Assembly: GCA_009691135.1 (NCBI GenBank)
Contig: SHVF01000001.1
Location: 33,649 to 97,648 of the forward strand
DNA: 64,000 bases
Reading direction: 5' to 3'
Source: Candidatus Planktophila sp.
GTDB lineage: Bacteria > Actinomycetota > Actinomycetes > Nanopelagicales > Nanopelagicaceae
The translations under genes were made by a program, and so were the position numbers. The notes below the pieces were generated by a model. The model made no database searches. It saw nothing but the letters and a program-made list of their open reading frames with translations, and was not told where the DNA came from. Shown here in pieces: positions 63,069 to 64,000 of this stretch (position 1 is the first letter of the stretch; every line of letters starts with the position of its first letter).

Positions 63069-64000
63069 ATGATCTCTACAAGCGCTCTTGAACTACGTGC
63101 CGGTGCACGCCTCCTGGTCTCGGGAGTTAACGTTCGCATCAATCACGGAGACCGCATCGGATTCGTTGGCCGAAATGGCGCCGGAAAATCCACTCTCGCC
63201 AAAGTTTTAGCAGGGGAAACACTTCCTTCAGGCGGTGCCGTACAGCGCACCGGCAAGATCGGATATCTCCCTCAGGATCCACGCACTGGTGAAGATCAAG
63301 GAACTGTTATTGAAAGAATTTTATCTGCTCGAGATTTAGATCAAATCGCATCCCGCATGACCCAAGTTGAAGAAGAGATGGCGACGACTGAAGGCGCCGC
63401 ACTTGAAAAGGCGATGGAGCGTTACACCCGCGTCGACGCTGAATTCCAAGCAGCCGGTGGCTATGCCGCAACCGCCGAGGCCGAAGCGATTGCAACTTCA
63501 CTTGGTGTTTCCGAGGCGGTATTTGGAAATCAATTAGATACTTTATCTGGCGGACAGCGTCGTCGTATTGAATTAGCACGTATTCTATTTTCAGGTGCCG
63601 AAACACTTTTACTTGATGAGCCAACAAACCACTTAGATGCCGATTCCATTATCTGGCTGCGCAACTATTTGAGCACTTACTCAGGTGGACTAGTAATCAT
63701 CTCTCACGATGTGAACTTGATTGAACAAGTTGTAAATAAAGTCTTTTACATCGACGGCAACCGTAACGTCATCGATGTCTATAATTTGGGCTGGAGGCAA
63801 TACCTCTTACAGCGCGAACAAGATGAACATCGTCGCAAGAAAGAACGCGCCAACGCCGAGAAGAAGGCAGAGATCTTGCAGAAGCAGGGCGAGAAAATGC
63901 GTGCCAAAGCATCTAAGGCAACTGCTGCTCAAGGTATGTTACGTCGTGCTGAAAAACTTCGTTCCTCACTCGATGATGTTCGCATTAAAGATAAAGTTGC
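63069..64000 (+). CDS. ABC-F family ATP-binding protein (partial)
   Basis: About 310 residues before the window ends; the second ATPase domain is missing only because of the cut. Soluble ABC-F proteins act on ribosomes. First domain: Walker A FVGRNGAGKSTLAK (~35-48), signature LSGGQRRRIELARIL, Walker B TLLLDEPTNHLD, then the charged interdomain linker (EHRRKKERANAEKKAEILQK). A GGGAG run lies 10 nt before the ATG. Not in the ORF track because it runs off the edge. Confidence 0.93.
   Translation, partial: MISTSALELRAGARLLVSGVNVRINHGDRIGFVGRNGAGKSTLAKVLAGETLPSGGAVQRTGKIGYLPQDPRTGEDQGTVIERILSARDLDQIASRMTQVEEEMATTEGAALEKAMERYTRVDAEFQAAGGYAATAEAEAIATSLGVSEAVFGNQLDTLSGGQRRRIELARILFSGAETLLLDEPTNHLDADSIIWLRNYLSTYSGGLVIISHDVNLIEQVVNKVFYIDGNRNVIDVYNLGWRQYLLQREQDEHRRKKERANAEKKAEILQKQGEKMRAKASKATAAQGMLRRAEKLRSSLDDVRIKDKV

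Noticed and set aside
1-64000. tRNA, rRNA, insertion sequences, prophage or integrative elements
   Set aside because: No transposase, integrase or phage-like genes are present, and no cloverleaf or rRNA-like sequence was recognised by eye; a tRNA scan would be decisive.

Overview
The window reads as a chromosomal segment of a streamlined actinobacterium, most likely a freshwater planktonic lineage of the acI/Nanopelagicales type. Evidence: the actinobacterial dcw order (mraZ-rsmH-ftsL-ftsI-murE-murF-mraY-murD-ftsW-murG-murC-ftsQ-ftsZ-pgeF-yggS-sepF-yggT), SepH, DUF3040, a eukaryal-type IleRS, a mycobacterial-type LexA box and DnaE2. Base composition is moderate rather than high GC (judged by eye, not computed). 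Genes are packed with ATGA or 1-nt overlaps, four convergent pairs share a 4-bp stop overlap, and many genes look leaderless. The lineage is inferred; no rRNA is present to confirm it.

Layout. 1-4 kb: a DksA/TraR zinc-finger protein with a histone-H1-like tail, and ileS. 4-21.5 kb: the complete division and cell-wall cluster on the minus strand, lacking divIVA at its usual place after yggT. 21.6-26.4 kb: a tight operon DUF6504-dnaE2-dinB behind a perfect LexA box. 26.5-30.6 kb: doxX with a palindromic operator, TauE/SafE and MFS transporters, a YbaK editing protein, and arsC with an aquaporin. 30.6-40 kb: a carotenoid locus (alpha/beta hydrolase, crtA-like, cruF, GT2, crtD-like; then crtE-crtI-crtB), interrupted by a minus-strand CDP-alcohol phosphotransferase and a metF gene broken by an internal deletion. 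40-41 kb: a TPP riboswitch, a PnuT-type thiamine transporter and a P-loop kinase. 41-52 kb: PASTA kinase, endonuclease IV, two EamA transporters, threonine aldolase, Ogt, class II DAHP synthase, a phosphofructokinase with pyrophosphate-type residues, xylulokinase and an HSL-type esterase. 52-57 kb: era, dprA, rnhB, lepB, rplS (long acidic tail), suhB. 57-64 kb: sepH, an alkaline-phosphatase-fold protein, psuG-psuK, a ParC lacking its C-terminal domain, a membrane-anchored methyltransferase and the start of an ABC-F protein.

How it fits together. The dcw genes make a meso-DAP type peptidoglycan precursor and the division machine. The crt genes predict an acyclic, hydroxylated, probably ketolated and glycosylated carotenoid; no lycopene cyclase or carotene dioxygenase is in the window. 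A recurrent promoter form, TANNNT then 6-7 nt then the start codon, precedes at least 14 genes. Two divergent pairs (MFS/ybaK and metF'/crtE) are driven from identical 22-bp intergenic modules in which two -10 elements share one TA step. No tRNA, rRNA, insertion sequence, prophage or CRISPR array was seen, and no gene-free stretch exceeds 300 bases.
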